A stretch of 28,752 bases of DNA. Origin: JALYUA01 sp038229875. GTDB taxonomy: Bacteria; Acidobacteriota; Thermoanaerobaculia; UBA5066; Gp7-AA6. The stretch spans positions 1-28,752 of the forward strand of contig JBBROA010000048.1 of the NCBI GenBank assembly GCA_038229875.1, in the 5' to 3' direction. Of the stretch, positions 14,628-22,910 are shown one piece after another. The notes under the pieces were generated by a model. That model was given only the letters and a program-made list of their open reading frames with translations. It made no database searches and was not told where the DNA came from. The position numbers and the translations under genes were made by a program. Each line of letters begins with the position of its first letter. The first letter of the stretch is position 1.

Positions 14628-16187
14628 TTACTGGATGAGGCGAAAAAACGCCTTCGTGTCTTTGGATGTCTCGAAGACGATCTCTCCGGTCGCGACCGAA
14701 ACCACGGAATACCGCGCGTCGGGTCCCGGCGTGTCGTTCCACGCCTGGATCGCGACCCCGAGGCGCTGCCCGTCTTTCGAGTAGCCGGAGAGGGCCGAGA
14801 TCACGTGCCCGAGCGCGTTGTCGCGCAGCGGGCGGCCTTCGGAAAGAAATGCGATCTCGCGCGCCGGCTCGTCCCGGTCGAGGGACGTCACCACCGGCAC
14901 GAGCTTCGACGGGCCGACGACCTCGAGCCACGCCACGGACCGGCCGTCGGGAGCGATGCGGAGCGAGCCGGGGACCGGAAGCACCGGGATCGCGAGCTTC
15001 CGCACCGCGGGGATGTGAGTTCCTCCGACCGTGGTCTCGGTGGACAGCTCGAGCTTGCCGAGCGCGCCGCCGATGCGGACCACCACTTCCTTCGGACCGA
15101 TTTTCGCGCGCGCTTCCTGCCGGAGAGGCGAGGTCCCGTCGCCGCGCATCGACCGGAGGATCGACGCTCGCGCGATCAGCCGACGGGCGGACAGGTCGGC
15201 GGGCACTTGCCCCTGTCTGGAGGGCTCGCCTCCGCGGTGCAGCTCAAGCTCGAGGGCGGCTGTCCGGCCGCCGGCATGGCGCACCCGGGCCTCCAGTTTT
15301 TCGAGGTCCTCGAGCCGGCCGGCGGCGAGCAGGAGACGCCCGAGAGAGAGCGATGCGGTTCCCAGACGGTCTGCCGCGCATCGGGCCGCGGCCGGCTCGT
15401 GCGCGGCCTCCGCCAGCGCCAGCCAGTCCGCGGTCTCCTGCCAGAGGAGAGTGAGCGAAGGCGAATCCGGCGAATGCGATACATAGCGCTGCCTCAGGAG
15501 GCCGGCGGTCGCGCGTTCCTTCAGTCCCGCGCCGCTCTCCGGCGGCAACTTCTCCGCCGACGCAAAGGCGCGTCGGAAGGCTTCGCCGGAGTACCGCCAG
15601 GGTCCTTCGCCCGGCGCGCGGGTGACCTCGAGGCCGGGAGGGAACGGGCCGCCCGCGAGAGCCAACGTCTCCGCGGCCTCGCCGAGAAGAAGCTCGACAG
15701 CGGCGTCTGTCCCGCCTGCGGAGCGGACGCGTTCGGAGGCGCGCAGGAGAAACGCCGCGCCGTAGCGGCGGTGCGGCTCGGTTGCCGACAGCACCCGGCC
15801 CGCGACGATCAAGTCGGCCAGGCCCGCGGGATCCGGCGGGAAGATTGAGACGATGTCGCGCGAAACGAACCCCAGCGCGGCGGTCTTCTGACCCTCGCCC
15901 GCCGGCCGATCGCCCGCCACCACCTCGACCTTCAGGTACGTCTCTCTGGCATCGAGCAACTTCAGGCGCGAGCCTCCGGGCAGCCGGCCCGTCATCCGGC
16001 TCTCCTTCGAAGGCCGGTCGCGGAGGATCGCCTCGCGCGCCATCACGAAGACGTCGGAGCCCGAGGGTTCGCCGCGCGCGGAGGCAAGAGGCGGGGCGGC
16101 GGCCTGGGCGTGCGCGTGCGCGCCGGACAGAAACGCCATCGAGCACAGGGCGAGGCGAAGGCGCCACGAGTCGCGAGAGCGGGACAT
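14628..16187 (-). CDS. Exported protein with SH3-like domain, helical middle and beta C-terminal part
   Basis: This encodes 519 residues. ATG 16187 follows AAAGGAGG, and residues 1-28 are a signal peptide (SGAHAHAQA). An SH3b-like domain lies about 45-117 (VFVMAREAILRDRPSKESRMTG, LPGGSRLKLLDA, ALGFVSRDIVSIFP). The middle (about 120-345) is Ala/Leu/Arg-rich helical, perhaps repeat-like. The last ~160 residues are beta-rich; SLRIAPDGRSVAWLEV and HVISALSGYSKDGQRLGVAIQ look like WD40/PD40-type blades, and ARYSVVSVATGEIVFE ends it. SH3b domains in exported proteins often bind cell-wall peptides. It is the second gene of an operon, 25 bases behind the SPFH gene, and ends at a strong terminator. No enzyme motif is seen, and the specific function is unknown. 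Confidence 0.85.
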   Translation of the reverse strand: MSRSRDSWRLRLALCSMAFLSGAHAHAQAAAPPLASARGEPSGSDVFVMAREAILRDRPSKESRMTGRLPGGSRLKLLDARETYLKVEVVAGDRPAGEGQKTAALGFVSRDIVSIFPPDPAGLADLIVAGRVLSATEPHRRYGAAFLLRASERVRSAGGTDAAVELLLGEAAETLALAGGPFPPGLEVTRAPGEGPWRYSGEAFRRAFASAEKLPPESGAGLKERATAGLLRQRYVSHSPDSPSLTLLWQETADWLALAEAAHEPAAARCAADRLGTASLSLGRLLLAAGRLEDLEKLEARVRHAGGRTAALELELHRGGEPSRQGQVPADLSARRLIARASILRSMRGDGTSPLRQEARAKIGPKEVVVRIGGALGKLELSTETTVGGTHIPAVRKLAIPVLPVPGSLRIAPDGRSVAWLEVVGPSKLVPVVTSLDRDEPAREIAFLSEGRPLRDNALGHVISALSGYSKDGQRLGVAIQAWNDTPGPDARYSVVSVATGEIVFETSKDTKAFFRLIQ

Positions 16188-16212
16188 GGGGAGTCCTCCT
16201 TTGAAAACGGCG

Positions 16213-17520
16213 TTACTTCGTCGAAGGCCGGCGCCCCGTCTGCTGGGAAGCCGCCTGTTGGGACGCGGGCTGTGATGACACGGGGGCGGGTGCGACGGGA
16301 GGTAATCCGTTCGCGACGCGGCGCATGACCTCGCCCGTGAACGCCTCGCCGCCGATCGAGGGAGTCAGGATGACCTGCACCTTGTCCGAGAGGCGGTCGG
16401 CGAATGTCTTCGGGATCAGGAGCGGGTTCGCCGAGACGAGCTGCGCCTCGCGTTGCAGTCCCTCGAACTGGGCGAGCGAAGTCGCGCGGATCGAGTAAGC
16501 CTCGGCGTCGGCGATCAACTTCCGGCGCTGCACCTCGGCGTCCGCCTGGATGCGAGTGACCTCTGCCTCCGAACGCGCGCGCTCGACGCGCGTCTGCCGA
16601 TCGCCCTGGGCCTCGAGCTTCTTCTGCTCGATCTCCTTTTCCTTGAGCGTCAGGATGTACTTCATCGCGTCCGACTCGGCGCGGGCTCCGATCAGGCGCT
16701 GCGAGGCCGCGCCTTCCGCCTGCTTCACGACGACGACTTTCCGGGCCTCCGCCTCGAGCCTGGCCTTCTCGACCTCCCGCTCCTTCAGGCGGAGCGTGAC
16801 GGCCATCCGGTCGGTGCTCTGGACCTCGTCGACGAACGCCACGCGCCCTCGTTCGTATTCGGCAGGGAGCACTACGTTTCCGACGAGGACGTCCTTGAGC
16901 ACCACCCCGCTCTCGGCCAGGCGGGCCCGCGCGGCCCGACCCGAGATGGCGGCGATCTCCTCCCGCCCCTCTCCGACGAGCTTTCCGACGTCATAACGCG
17001 AGGCCGAGGAGCGGAACGCGGCGGCGAGAATCGGTGCGACCAGCTCGCGCTGCGGGTTCTGCGGAAGCGCCGCCCAGGAGGAGAGGAGACTGCTCCGGTC
17101 GATCGACCATCGGGCCTGGACGGTCATCTGCGCAACCACCCCCTCGCGAGTGGACACTGAGAACGTCCCCTCCGGTCCCGTCATGAGCTGGTCGGAGATC
17201 CGGACCGTGTGGATCTCGTAGAGAGCTCGCGGCCGGAAGTGAGCTCCCGGAGGAAGGGTTTCGAGAGCACCGGTGAAGCGGCTGACGGAGACTCCCGCGA
17301 AGCCCGGGTCTACTGTCTGAAAACTGCCGTGGAGAAACGCGCCGCCGAGGAGAAGGACGAGGAGGATCGCCAGGAGGAGGAAGAGTTTTCGGCCGGAGAT
17401 CTCAGGACCCTTCCAGCGGGGTCGAGGCATTCCGTCGAGCACCCGGGCAAACGTGGCTCGGGCGCCGCCCGAACCGGGATCGGGAGCGTCCGCCCCCGGA
17501 GAGCTCGAATGCGTGTCCAT
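16213..17520 (-). CDS. SPFH/band-7 (prohibitin-like) membrane protein
   Basis: This encodes 435 residues. ATG 17520 has GAGGAGG eight bases upstream. A cytoplasmic Pro/Gly-rich N terminus (1-43) is followed by one membrane helix (about 45-63, LFLLLAILLVLLLGGAFL). The SPFH domain is about 65-240 (TVDPGFAGVSVSRFTG, LPPGAHFRPRALYEIHTVRISDQ, VQARWSIDRSSLL, then GVVLKDVLVGNVVLP). A long charged coiled coil follows (245-350), then SANPLLIPKTFADRLSDKVQVIL, the typical end of prohibitin/HflK-like proteins, and a Gln/Ser/Pro-rich tail. Family members form large ring-shaped scaffolds that organise membrane proteins and proteases. First gene of an operon with the exported SH3-like protein. No NfeD or FtsH partner is adjacent. 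Confidence 0.92.
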   Translation of the reverse strand: MDTHSSSPGADAPDPGSGGARATFARVLDGMPRPRWKGPEISGRKLFLLLAILLVLLLGGAFLHGSFQTVDPGFAGVSVSRFTGALETLPPGAHFRPRALYEIHTVRISDQLMTGPEGTFSVSTREGVVAQMTVQARWSIDRSSLLSSWAALPQNPQRELVAPILAAAFRSSASRYDVGKLVGEGREEIAAISGRAARARLAESGVVLKDVLVGNVVLPAEYERGRVAFVDEVQSTDRMAVTLRLKEREVEKARLEAEARKVVVVKQAEGAASQRLIGARAESDAMKYILTLKEKEIEQKKLEAQGDRQTRVERARSEAEVTRIQADAEVQRRKLIADAEAYSIRATSLAQFEGLQREAQLVSANPLLIPKTFADRLSDKVQVILTPSIGGEAFTGEVMRRVANGLPPVAPAPVSSQPASQQAASQQTGRRPSTK

Positions 17521-17765
17521 GTGGGGTCCTCCTCGCAGGCCCGCGCCGTCAGCGGCCGGGCGGCACGCGGCGGGTCGGCCGCGTCCGGGCACAGAAGACC
17601 AATTCGAGATGGCGCGTTTGAGGAAAGCGCGTGGAATTCCGGAGGCAGATTGGGGCGAAATCGTGGCGAGTTTTCCTATTTCCCGTCACCTTTCCGGCTC
17701 TCGGGACTCTGTGACGTCGGTGCCGCGGCTGTGGTGCGCGCGGACGTCACAAAGAGGAGGACCGG
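17521..17765. promoter_or_regulatory. Divergent control region with a 9-bp inverted repeat
   Basis: This 245-base region separates the SPFH operon (minus) from the small secreted protein gene (plus). TGTGACGTC (17710-17718) and GACGTCACA (17743-17751) form a perfect inverted repeat with a 24-base spacer, its right arm touching the ribosome site AAAGAGGAGG (17751-17760). It could be a regulator site or an mRNA hairpin at the start of the 17766 gene. No consensus -35/-10 pair is found. Confidence 0.4.
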
Positions 17766-18131
17766 ATGGTGAGAACGGGCAGAGCGATCCTGATGGCGGC
17801 GGCGGTGGCGATCCTGGTCTCCGCGTCGGCCACTCTGGCGGCGGATCAGACCTGGACGGGGACGATCAGCGACAGCACGTGCGGCCATTCGCACAAGTCG
17901 GCGATCGAGCACGCGGGCCAGAAGCTGACCGACGCCGACTGCACGCGCGCGTGCGTCAAGGGCGGCGGCAAGTATGTTTTCGTCTCGGGAAACAAGGTCT
18001 ACGAGATCGCGAACCAGGATTTCGCGGGTCTCGACGCGAACGCGGGCGGTTCGGTGAAGCTGACGGGTGAGGCGACGGGGAACACCGTCCGCATCTCGGC
18101 TCTCAAGGCCGCGGCGCGACCCAAGTCCTGA
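17766..18131 (+). CDS. Small secreted protein of the 'TGTISDSTCG' type
   Basis: This encodes 121 residues. ATG 17766 lies five bases after GAGGAGG, and residues 1-25 are a signal peptide (ATLAADQ). The mature part begins WTGTISDSTCGHSH, continues DADCTRACVKGGGKYVFVSGNKVYEIANQDFAGLDANAGGSVKLTGEATGNTVRISAL. This pattern (SDSxCG, DCTxACVKxGxKYVF, AGxxVKLTG) recurs, in my knowledge, in exported beta-barrel-like proteins of Acidobacteriota and relatives; the function is not established. Three Cys (in STCG, DCT and ACV) and the His pair could bind metal or form disulfides. A terminator follows directly, so it is monocistronic. The regulatory inverted repeat upstream suggests specific control. Confidence 0.85.
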   Translation: MVRTGRAILMAAAVAILVSASATLAADQTWTGTISDSTCGHSHKSAIEHAGQKLTDADCTRACVKGGGKYVFVSGNKVYEIANQDFAGLDANAGGSVKLTGEATGNTVRISALKAAARPKS

Positions 18132-18141
18132 TGAACGAGCC

Positions 18142-18175
18142 CCCGGGGCGGAGTCGTCCGTCCCGGGCGTTTCTT
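18142..18175 (+). terminator. Intrinsic terminator after the small secreted protein
   Basis: CCCGGGGCGGA (18142-18152) pairs with TCCGTCCCGGG (18157-18167) with one G-U pair and a four-base GTCG loop; CGTTTCTTC follows. It lies ten bases past the stop. Confidence 0.8.
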
Positions 18176-18234
18176 CAAGGGAAGCTCTGGTTGGCGCGAA
18201 GACCCGAAAAAGCTGGTAGGTTTTTGCGGTAGCG

Positions 18235-18918
18235 ATGACCTCACATGAAAACCGAACCGTGGCCGACTGCATCGGCGACGCGGAGCTCTCGGACGAAGCG
18301 ATCATTGTTCGGGTTCGAGCGGGCGAGACGGACCTGTTCCGTCACCTCCTGCGCCGGTACAACCAGCGCGTCTACCGGGCGGCGCGCGCCGTGCTCCGCG
18401 ACGACGCGGAGGCGGAGGACGTCGCCCAGGAGGCGTGGGTGCGCGCGTTCCAGCACCTGGCCGATTTCGAGGGGCGGGCGCTCTTCTCGACGTGGATCAC
18501 CCGCATCGCATTCCACGAAGCCCTGATGAGATCCCGGCTCTCGAAACGACGGGCCGCGGCCCCCGAGGAAAACGCGATGACACGAACGCCGGCCCCCGAT
18601 CCCGAACGAGAAGCTTCCGACCGTCAGATCGGCGCTCACATCGAAGCGGCGGTCGAGGCTCTCCCGGCGTCCTACCGCGCCGTCTTCGTTCTGCGCGACG
18701 TCGAAGAGCTTTCGACCCGCGAGGCCGCCGAAAGCCTGGAGGTATCCGAAGACGTGGTCAAGACGCGGCTCCATCGCGCGCGCGCGATGCTGCGGCAGGA
18801 CCTCCTCGGCCGGGCGGGCCCGGGTTTGCCCGGAATCTTCTCCTTCATGGGCGCACGATGCGACCGCATGGTGGAGTCGGTGATGGCCCGGATCTCTTCT
18901 CTTCCGGCGTTCCGTTGA
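18235..18918 (+). CDS. ECF-family RNA polymerase sigma factor
   Basis: This encodes 227 residues from ATG 18235; no strong ribosome site is visible. Region 2 is about 20-105 (VRAGETDLFRHLLRRYNQRVYRAARAVL, EAEDVAQEAWVRAFQHLADFEG, FSTWITRIAFHEALMRSR). Region 4 is about 135-190 (ALPASYRAVFVLRDVEELSTREAAESLEVSEDVVKTRLHRARAML). The C terminus FMGARCDRMVESVMARI resembles the tail of a common RpoE-like group, whose anti-sigma is often absent or distant. No separate anti-sigma gene is adjacent; instead the phenylalanine hydroxylase gene overlaps the stop. It is the second ECF gene in this window but, unlike the one at 7621, lacks a zinc-finger domain. Its targets cannot be read from the sequence. Confidence 0.93.
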   Translation: MTSHENRTVADCIGDAELSDEAIIVRVRAGETDLFRHLLRRYNQRVYRAARAVLRDDAEAEDVAQEAWVRAFQHLADFEGRALFSTWITRIAFHEALMRSRLSKRRAAAPEENAMTRTPAPDPEREASDRQIGAHIEAAVEALPASYRAVFVLRDVEELSTREAAESLEVSEDVVKTRLHRARAMLRQDLLGRAGPGLPGIFSFMGARCDRMVESVMARISSLPAFR

Positions 18919-19769
18919 CGGAGGCGCCCCCCGCAGACGACGAGGACCGGCTCGTCATCCTGAATCCGGACCACCCCGGGTTTCGGGATCCGGTGTACCG
19001 GGCGCGGCGCAATGCGATCGCGCAGCTCGCGCTCGATCACCGCGAAGGAACGCCGCCGCCACCCGTGGCGTACACGGACCAGGAGCACGAGGTCTGGCGG
19101 AGCGTCTGGGAGCACCTGACCCCGCTGCATGCCGGCCGCGCGGTGGCCGAGTGGCGCGACGCGGCCGCCAGGCTGCAGCTCGACAGAAAATGGGTGCCCC
19201 AGCTCGCCGAGGTCAATGAGCTCACGCGCCACCCGGGGATCGAAATGCTTCCGGTAGCCGGGCTGATCTCGGCGCACGGATTTCTGTCCGCTCTGGGCCG
19301 CGGAGTCTTCCGCTCGACGCAGTACATGCGGCACCACAGCATGCCGCTGTACACGCCGGAGCCCGATGTGATCCACGAGCTCGTCGGCCACGCCACCAGC
19401 TTCCTCGCGCCGGAGATCGTGCGGCTCTCGCGATCGTTCGGAGAGGCGGCCCTCCGCGCCGACCCCCGAACCCTGCAGCGGATCGAACGGGTTTACTGGT
19501 ACACGCTCGAGTTCGGCGTCGCGCTCGAGGGCGGAGACGTCAAGGCCTACGGCGCGGGTCTGCTCTCTTCGTACGGCGAGCTCGGGGACCTCGGCGCCCG
19601 CGCCACTCTCGTGCCCTTCGACCTGGAAACGATGGCATCCACCCCGTACGACCCGACGGACTATCAGAAGGTGCTCTTCGTCGCGTCGAGCTTTACCGAA
19701 ATGGTGCGGGCGCTCGAGGAATGGCTGACCGCCGCAGGAAACGGGCGGGGACCGCTCGACCGGCCGTAG
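18915..19769 (+). CDS. phhA: Phenylalanine 4-hydroxylase (aromatic amino acid hydroxylase)
   Basis: This encodes 284 residues from TTG 18915, which overlaps the sigma factor stop as TTGA; ATG 18858 inside the sigma gene is an alternative. Neither has a good ribosome site, so translational coupling is likely. The enzyme uses tetrahydropterin, Fe(II) and O2 to convert phenylalanine to tyrosine. Iron ligands are intact: His154 and His159 in PDVIHELVGH and Glu199 in YWYTLEFGV. Other family motifs: RHPGIEMLPVAGLISAHGFLSALGRGVFRSTQYMRH, KAYGAGLLSSYGEL. The length fits a bacterial catalytic-domain-only form without the N-terminal ACT regulatory domain. A pterin dehydratase (PhhB) gene is not adjacent. 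A dispersed repeat begins four bases after the stop. Confidence 0.93.
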   Translation: MTEAPPADDEDRLVILNPDHPGFRDPVYRARRNAIAQLALDHREGTPPPPVAYTDQEHEVWRSVWEHLTPLHAGRAVAEWRDAAARLQLDRKWVPQLAEVNELTRHPGIEMLPVAGLISAHGFLSALGRGVFRSTQYMRHHSMPLYTPEPDVIHELVGHATSFLAPEIVRLSRSFGEAALRADPRTLQRIERVYWYTLEFGVALEGGDVKAYGAGLLSSYGELGDLGARATLVPFDLETMASTPYDPTDYQKVLFVASSFTEMVRALEEWLTAAGNGRGPLDRP

Positions 19770-19772
19770 CCG

Positions 19773-19840
19773 TTCGATTCCCGATCTAGTGGACCGCGGA
19801 GTACCGCGCCCGTCTCGCTCGCGTCGGTCGCTCGGCTCCC
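19773..19840 (+). repeat. Dispersed repeat, copy B
   Basis: These 68 bases match 22998-23066 with six substitutions and no gap in the compared part. It begins TTCGATTCCCGATCTAGT and ends GGTCGCTCGGCTCCC. It lies between the phhA stop and the promoter region of the Asp-box gene. Confidence 0.85.
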
Positions 19841-19889
19841 GATTCCCCCCGCCTGTCGTGCGAGACATAATCCGCGCGCGGAGGTGTCC

Positions 19890-22800
19890 GTGCGTTTTCT
19901 CGCCCTGCTCTGTGCCTTCACCGCTCTGGCCGCGTCGGCCGCTTCGGCGGCCGCCGAGCCGCTCGATGTTTCGGCGAGGTCCGGAATGCGCTGGCGGCTC
20001 GTCGGGCCGTTCCGCGGCGGGCGCGCTCTTTCCGCGGCGGGAGTTCCGGGCGAACCGGACCACTTCTATTTCGGCTCCGTCGGCGGAGGCGTCTGGGAGA
20101 CGAAGAACGCGGGACGCACCTGGACGCCGATCTTCGACTCCCAGCCGATCGCCTCGATCGGGGCCGTGGCGGTCGCGCCGTCGGCGCCGAAGACCCTCTA
20201 CGTCGGATCGGGTGAGGCCGACATGCGTTCCGATATCTCGTACGGCAACGGCGTGTACAAATCGGTCGACGGCGGTCGTACGTGGTCGCATGCCGGCCTC
20301 TCCGACACGCGCCAGATCGGGAAGATCCTCGTCGACCCGCGTGACCCAAACCTGGTCTTCGTGGCCGCGCTCGGGCACGCCTACGGGCCGAACTCCGAAC
20401 GCGGCGTGTTCCGTTCGCGGGACGGCGGCCGGACGTGGTCGAGGGTGCTGTTCCGGGACCAGCACACGGGAGCGATCGATCTGGCGTTTGCGCCCGGCGG
20501 CTCGAAGACGATCTTCGCGGCGCTGTGGCAGACGCGGCGGCCGCCCTGGAACGTGTACCCGCCGTCGAACGGTCCCGGAAGCGGGCTGTACCGGTCCGAC
20601 GACGGCGGGGACACCTGGAAGCCGGTCCGCGGAAAGGGCTTTCCCTCAGAGGCCCTCGGCCGCATCGGGCTCGCCTTCGCGCCGTCCGACCGTTCGCGGC
20701 TGTATGCGGTTGTCGACGCAAAGGAGGGGGGCCTCTACGCTTCCCGCGACGGGGGCGTGACGTGGAAGCGGACGTCCGCCGACGCTCGGATCTGGGGACG
20801 CGGCTGGTATTTCGGCGGCGTTACCGTGGATCCCCGCAATGCCGAGACGGTCTACGTCTGCAACACGACCCTCTATCGCTCGAGCAACGGCGGAACCACG
20901 TTCGTCCCGTTGAAGGGAGATCCGACGGGCGACGATTTCCACGAGCTGTGGATCGACCCGTCCGACCCGCGCCGCATGATCACCGCCAGCGACCAGGGCA
21001 CGGTCGTCAGCGTGGACGGAGGCGCAACCTGGAGCTCCTGGTACAACCAGCCGACCGCGCAGCTTTACCACGTAGTCACGGACGATCGGTTTCCGTACTG
21101 GCTCTACGGAGCGCAGCAGGACAGCGGCGCGGTCGCCGTTCCCTCGCGCACCGATTTCCCGAGCATCATGCAGCGCGACTGGCGCCCGATCGCGGGCGGG
21201 GGAGAGAGCGGCGCCATCGCTCCCGACCCGGCGGACCCGAACGTGCTCTACGGCGGGACGGTGGGCCGATTCGACCAGACCACGCTGCAGGAGCAGGACG
21301 TGAACCCCGTGCTCGCCTATCCCGGGGAGTACCGGAGCGAGTGGACGCTGCCGCTCACGTTCTCTCCCCGCAATCCGCGCGCCCTCTACTTCGGGAATCA
21401 GTTCGTCTTCCGGACCTCCGACGGCGGCGGGCGCTGGGAAAAGATCAGCCCCGACCTGACGCGCGAGAATCCCGGGACTCCCGCCAGCCTGGTGCCGGCC
21501 GACGCGGCGAACAGCAGCTCTCCCGGCTCGCGTCGAGGCGTCGTCTACACGATTGCGCCCTCGCCCCTCCAGGACGGACTGATCTGGTGTGGCACGGACG
21601 ACGGACTCGTCTGGGTCACACGCGACGAGGGCGCGCACTGGAACGACGTCACGCCGGCCGCGCTGACTCCATGGTCGAAAATCGGGATCCTCGAAGCTTC
21701 CCATTTCGATCCTGAGACTGCGTACGCGGCGGTGGACCGCCACCGGCTGGACGACCTGCGGCCCTGGATCTACAGGACGCGTGACGGCGGCCGAAACTGG
21801 TCGCTGATCGCAGGCGGGATCCCCGACGGCAGCTTCGTCAACGTCGTGCGCGAGGACCCGGTGAAGCGCGGTCTCCTTTACGCCGGCACCGAGACGGGGG
21901 TCTTCGTCTCGTTCGACGACGGCGGGAGCTGGCAGCCGCTCCAGCTGAACCTTCCGAGCTGCTCGATCCGTGACATCGCGATCCGCCGGAATGACCTGGT
22001 GGCCGCCACCCACGGGCGCTCGTTCTGGATCCTGGACGATTTGTCGCCGCTGCAGCAGATGGACGCGGCGCCCGTCGCGGCGGAGGCCTGGCTCTTTTCG
22101 CCGCGTGAGGCGCTGCGCCTTCATCCGGCTCCGTTTCAGGGGACCCCCGAACCGAGAGACGAGCCGGCGGGCGAAAATCCCCCGATGGGAGCGACGATCG
22201 ACTACCGGTTGAAGCCGCGGGCTCCCGCGCCGATTTCCGTCGACATCCTGGATGCGCGCGGGAACCTCGTGCGCCACTGGGCGAGCGACGAGCCCCGCCC
22301 CGCGGCCGATCTCTCGAAGATCACCTCGACTCCCGAGTGGGTCGCGGAGTCGGCCGTTCCGGACGCGTCACCCGGGATGCACCGGTTCGTGTGGGACCTC
22401 CGATACGCGGCGCCGCAGGACCTCGACGCCAGGCATCGCTCGCAGGGCGTGCTTGCGGCTCCGGGCCGGTACAGCGTGCGGCTGACGGCGTCGGGCCGCG
22501 CCCTGACCGTTCCGCTGACGGTCGTGCGAGACCGGCGGATCAAGGCCACGGACGCGGACCTCGAACGTCAGCTGGAGCTCGCGAGGAACATCGAGACCGA
22601 GCGGGTCGCGGTTGCGCGCGCTCTCGCGCGGGCCGAGAAGATGCGGACCGCGCTCCCCGCCGGAGCGCCGTCCTCGCCCGCCTTCGACGCTGTCGTCGGC
22701 ACCGTGGATCCGGCGTTGGAGGAGGGCCAGCCCGCCACCGAGCGACCCACCACGCTCCAGAGGGCCGCAACGGCGCTTCTCCGGCTGCAGGACGCCGTCG

Positions 22801-22910
22801 AAAGCGCCGACGCGGCGCCGACCCCGGACGCGCTGGCGGCGTTCGAGAAACGGCGCGAAGCCGCTCGCGAGGCCCTGCGCCGGTTTGAGGAGATTGCCGA
22901 GAAGCGATAA
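19890..22910 (+). CDS. Large exported Asp-box (sortilin/BNR-like) beta-propeller protein
   Basis: This encodes 1006 residues. GTG 19890 has GGAGG with a five-base spacer; GTG 19884 overlaps that site and is less likely. Signal peptide 1-22. At least ten Asp-box motifs (S-x-D-x-G-x-T-W) mark beta-propeller blades: KNAGRTW 72-78, SVDGGRTW 125-132, SRDGGRTW 176-183, SDDGGDTW 236-243, SRDGGVTW 285-292, SSNGGTTF 331-338, SVDGGATW 374-381, and later TSDGGGRW, TRDEGAHW, TRDGGRNW and FDDGGSW up to about 675. This suggests two propellers, as in sortilin/VPS10-like and xyloglucanase-like proteins. Then a beta-sandwich of FlgD/Ig-like type (about 765-880, ISVDILDARGNLVRHW) and a C-terminal helical segment (about 885-1000). 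Many such exported proteins occur in Acidobacteriota and are labelled 'glycosyl hydrolase, BNR repeat'; no sialidase Arg triad is evident, so binding rather than catalysis is plausible. Confidence 0.93.
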   Translation: MRFLALLCAFTALAASAASAAAEPLDVSARSGMRWRLVGPFRGGRALSAAGVPGEPDHFYFGSVGGGVWETKNAGRTWTPIFDSQPIASIGAVAVAPSAPKTLYVGSGEADMRSDISYGNGVYKSVDGGRTWSHAGLSDTRQIGKILVDPRDPNLVFVAALGHAYGPNSERGVFRSRDGGRTWSRVLFRDQHTGAIDLAFAPGGSKTIFAALWQTRRPPWNVYPPSNGPGSGLYRSDDGGDTWKPVRGKGFPSEALGRIGLAFAPSDRSRLYAVVDAKEGGLYASRDGGVTWKRTSADARIWGRGWYFGGVTVDPRNAETVYVCNTTLYRSSNGGTTFVPLKGDPTGDDFHELWIDPSDPRRMITASDQGTVVSVDGGATWSSWYNQPTAQLYHVVTDDRFPYWLYGAQQDSGAVAVPSRTDFPSIMQRDWRPIAGGGESGAIAPDPADPNVLYGGTVGRFDQTTLQEQDVNPVLAYPGEYRSEWTLPLTFSPRNPRALYFGNQFVFRTSDGGGRWEKISPDLTRENPGTPASLVPADAANSSSPGSRRGVVYTIAPSPLQDGLIWCGTDDGLVWVTRDEGAHWNDVTPAALTPWSKIGILEASHFDPETAYAAVDRHRLDDLRPWIYRTRDGGRNWSLIAGGIPDGSFVNVVREDPVKRGLLYAGTETGVFVSFDDGGSWQPLQLNLPSCSIRDIAIRRNDLVAATHGRSFWILDDLSPLQQMDAAPVAAEAWLFSPREALRLHPAPFQGTPEPRDEPAGENPPMGATIDYRLKPRAPAPISVDILDARGNLVRHWASDEPRPAADLSKITSTPEWVAESAVPDASPGMHRFVWDLRYAAPQDLDARHRSQGVLAAPGRYSVRLTASGRALTVPLTVVRDRRIKATDADLERQLELARNIETERVAVARALARAEKMRTALPAGAPSSPAFDAVVGTVDPALEEGQPATERPTTLQRAATALLRLQDAVESADAAPTPDALAAFEKRREAAREALRRFEEIAEKR

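Noticed and set aside
14805..15848. 347-codon plus-strand frame opposite the SH3-like protein gene
   Set aside because: No ribosome site, Arg-rich, complement of a gene with signal peptide and operon context.
18672..20465. 597-codon minus-strand frame across phhA and the Asp-box gene
   Set aside because: It spans two genes with intact catalytic and repeat motifs on the other strand and includes the intergenic repeat.
20646..22277. 543-codon minus-strand frame opposite the Asp-box gene
   Set aside because: Shadow of a high-GC gene; no motif, and the Asp boxes are on the plus strand.
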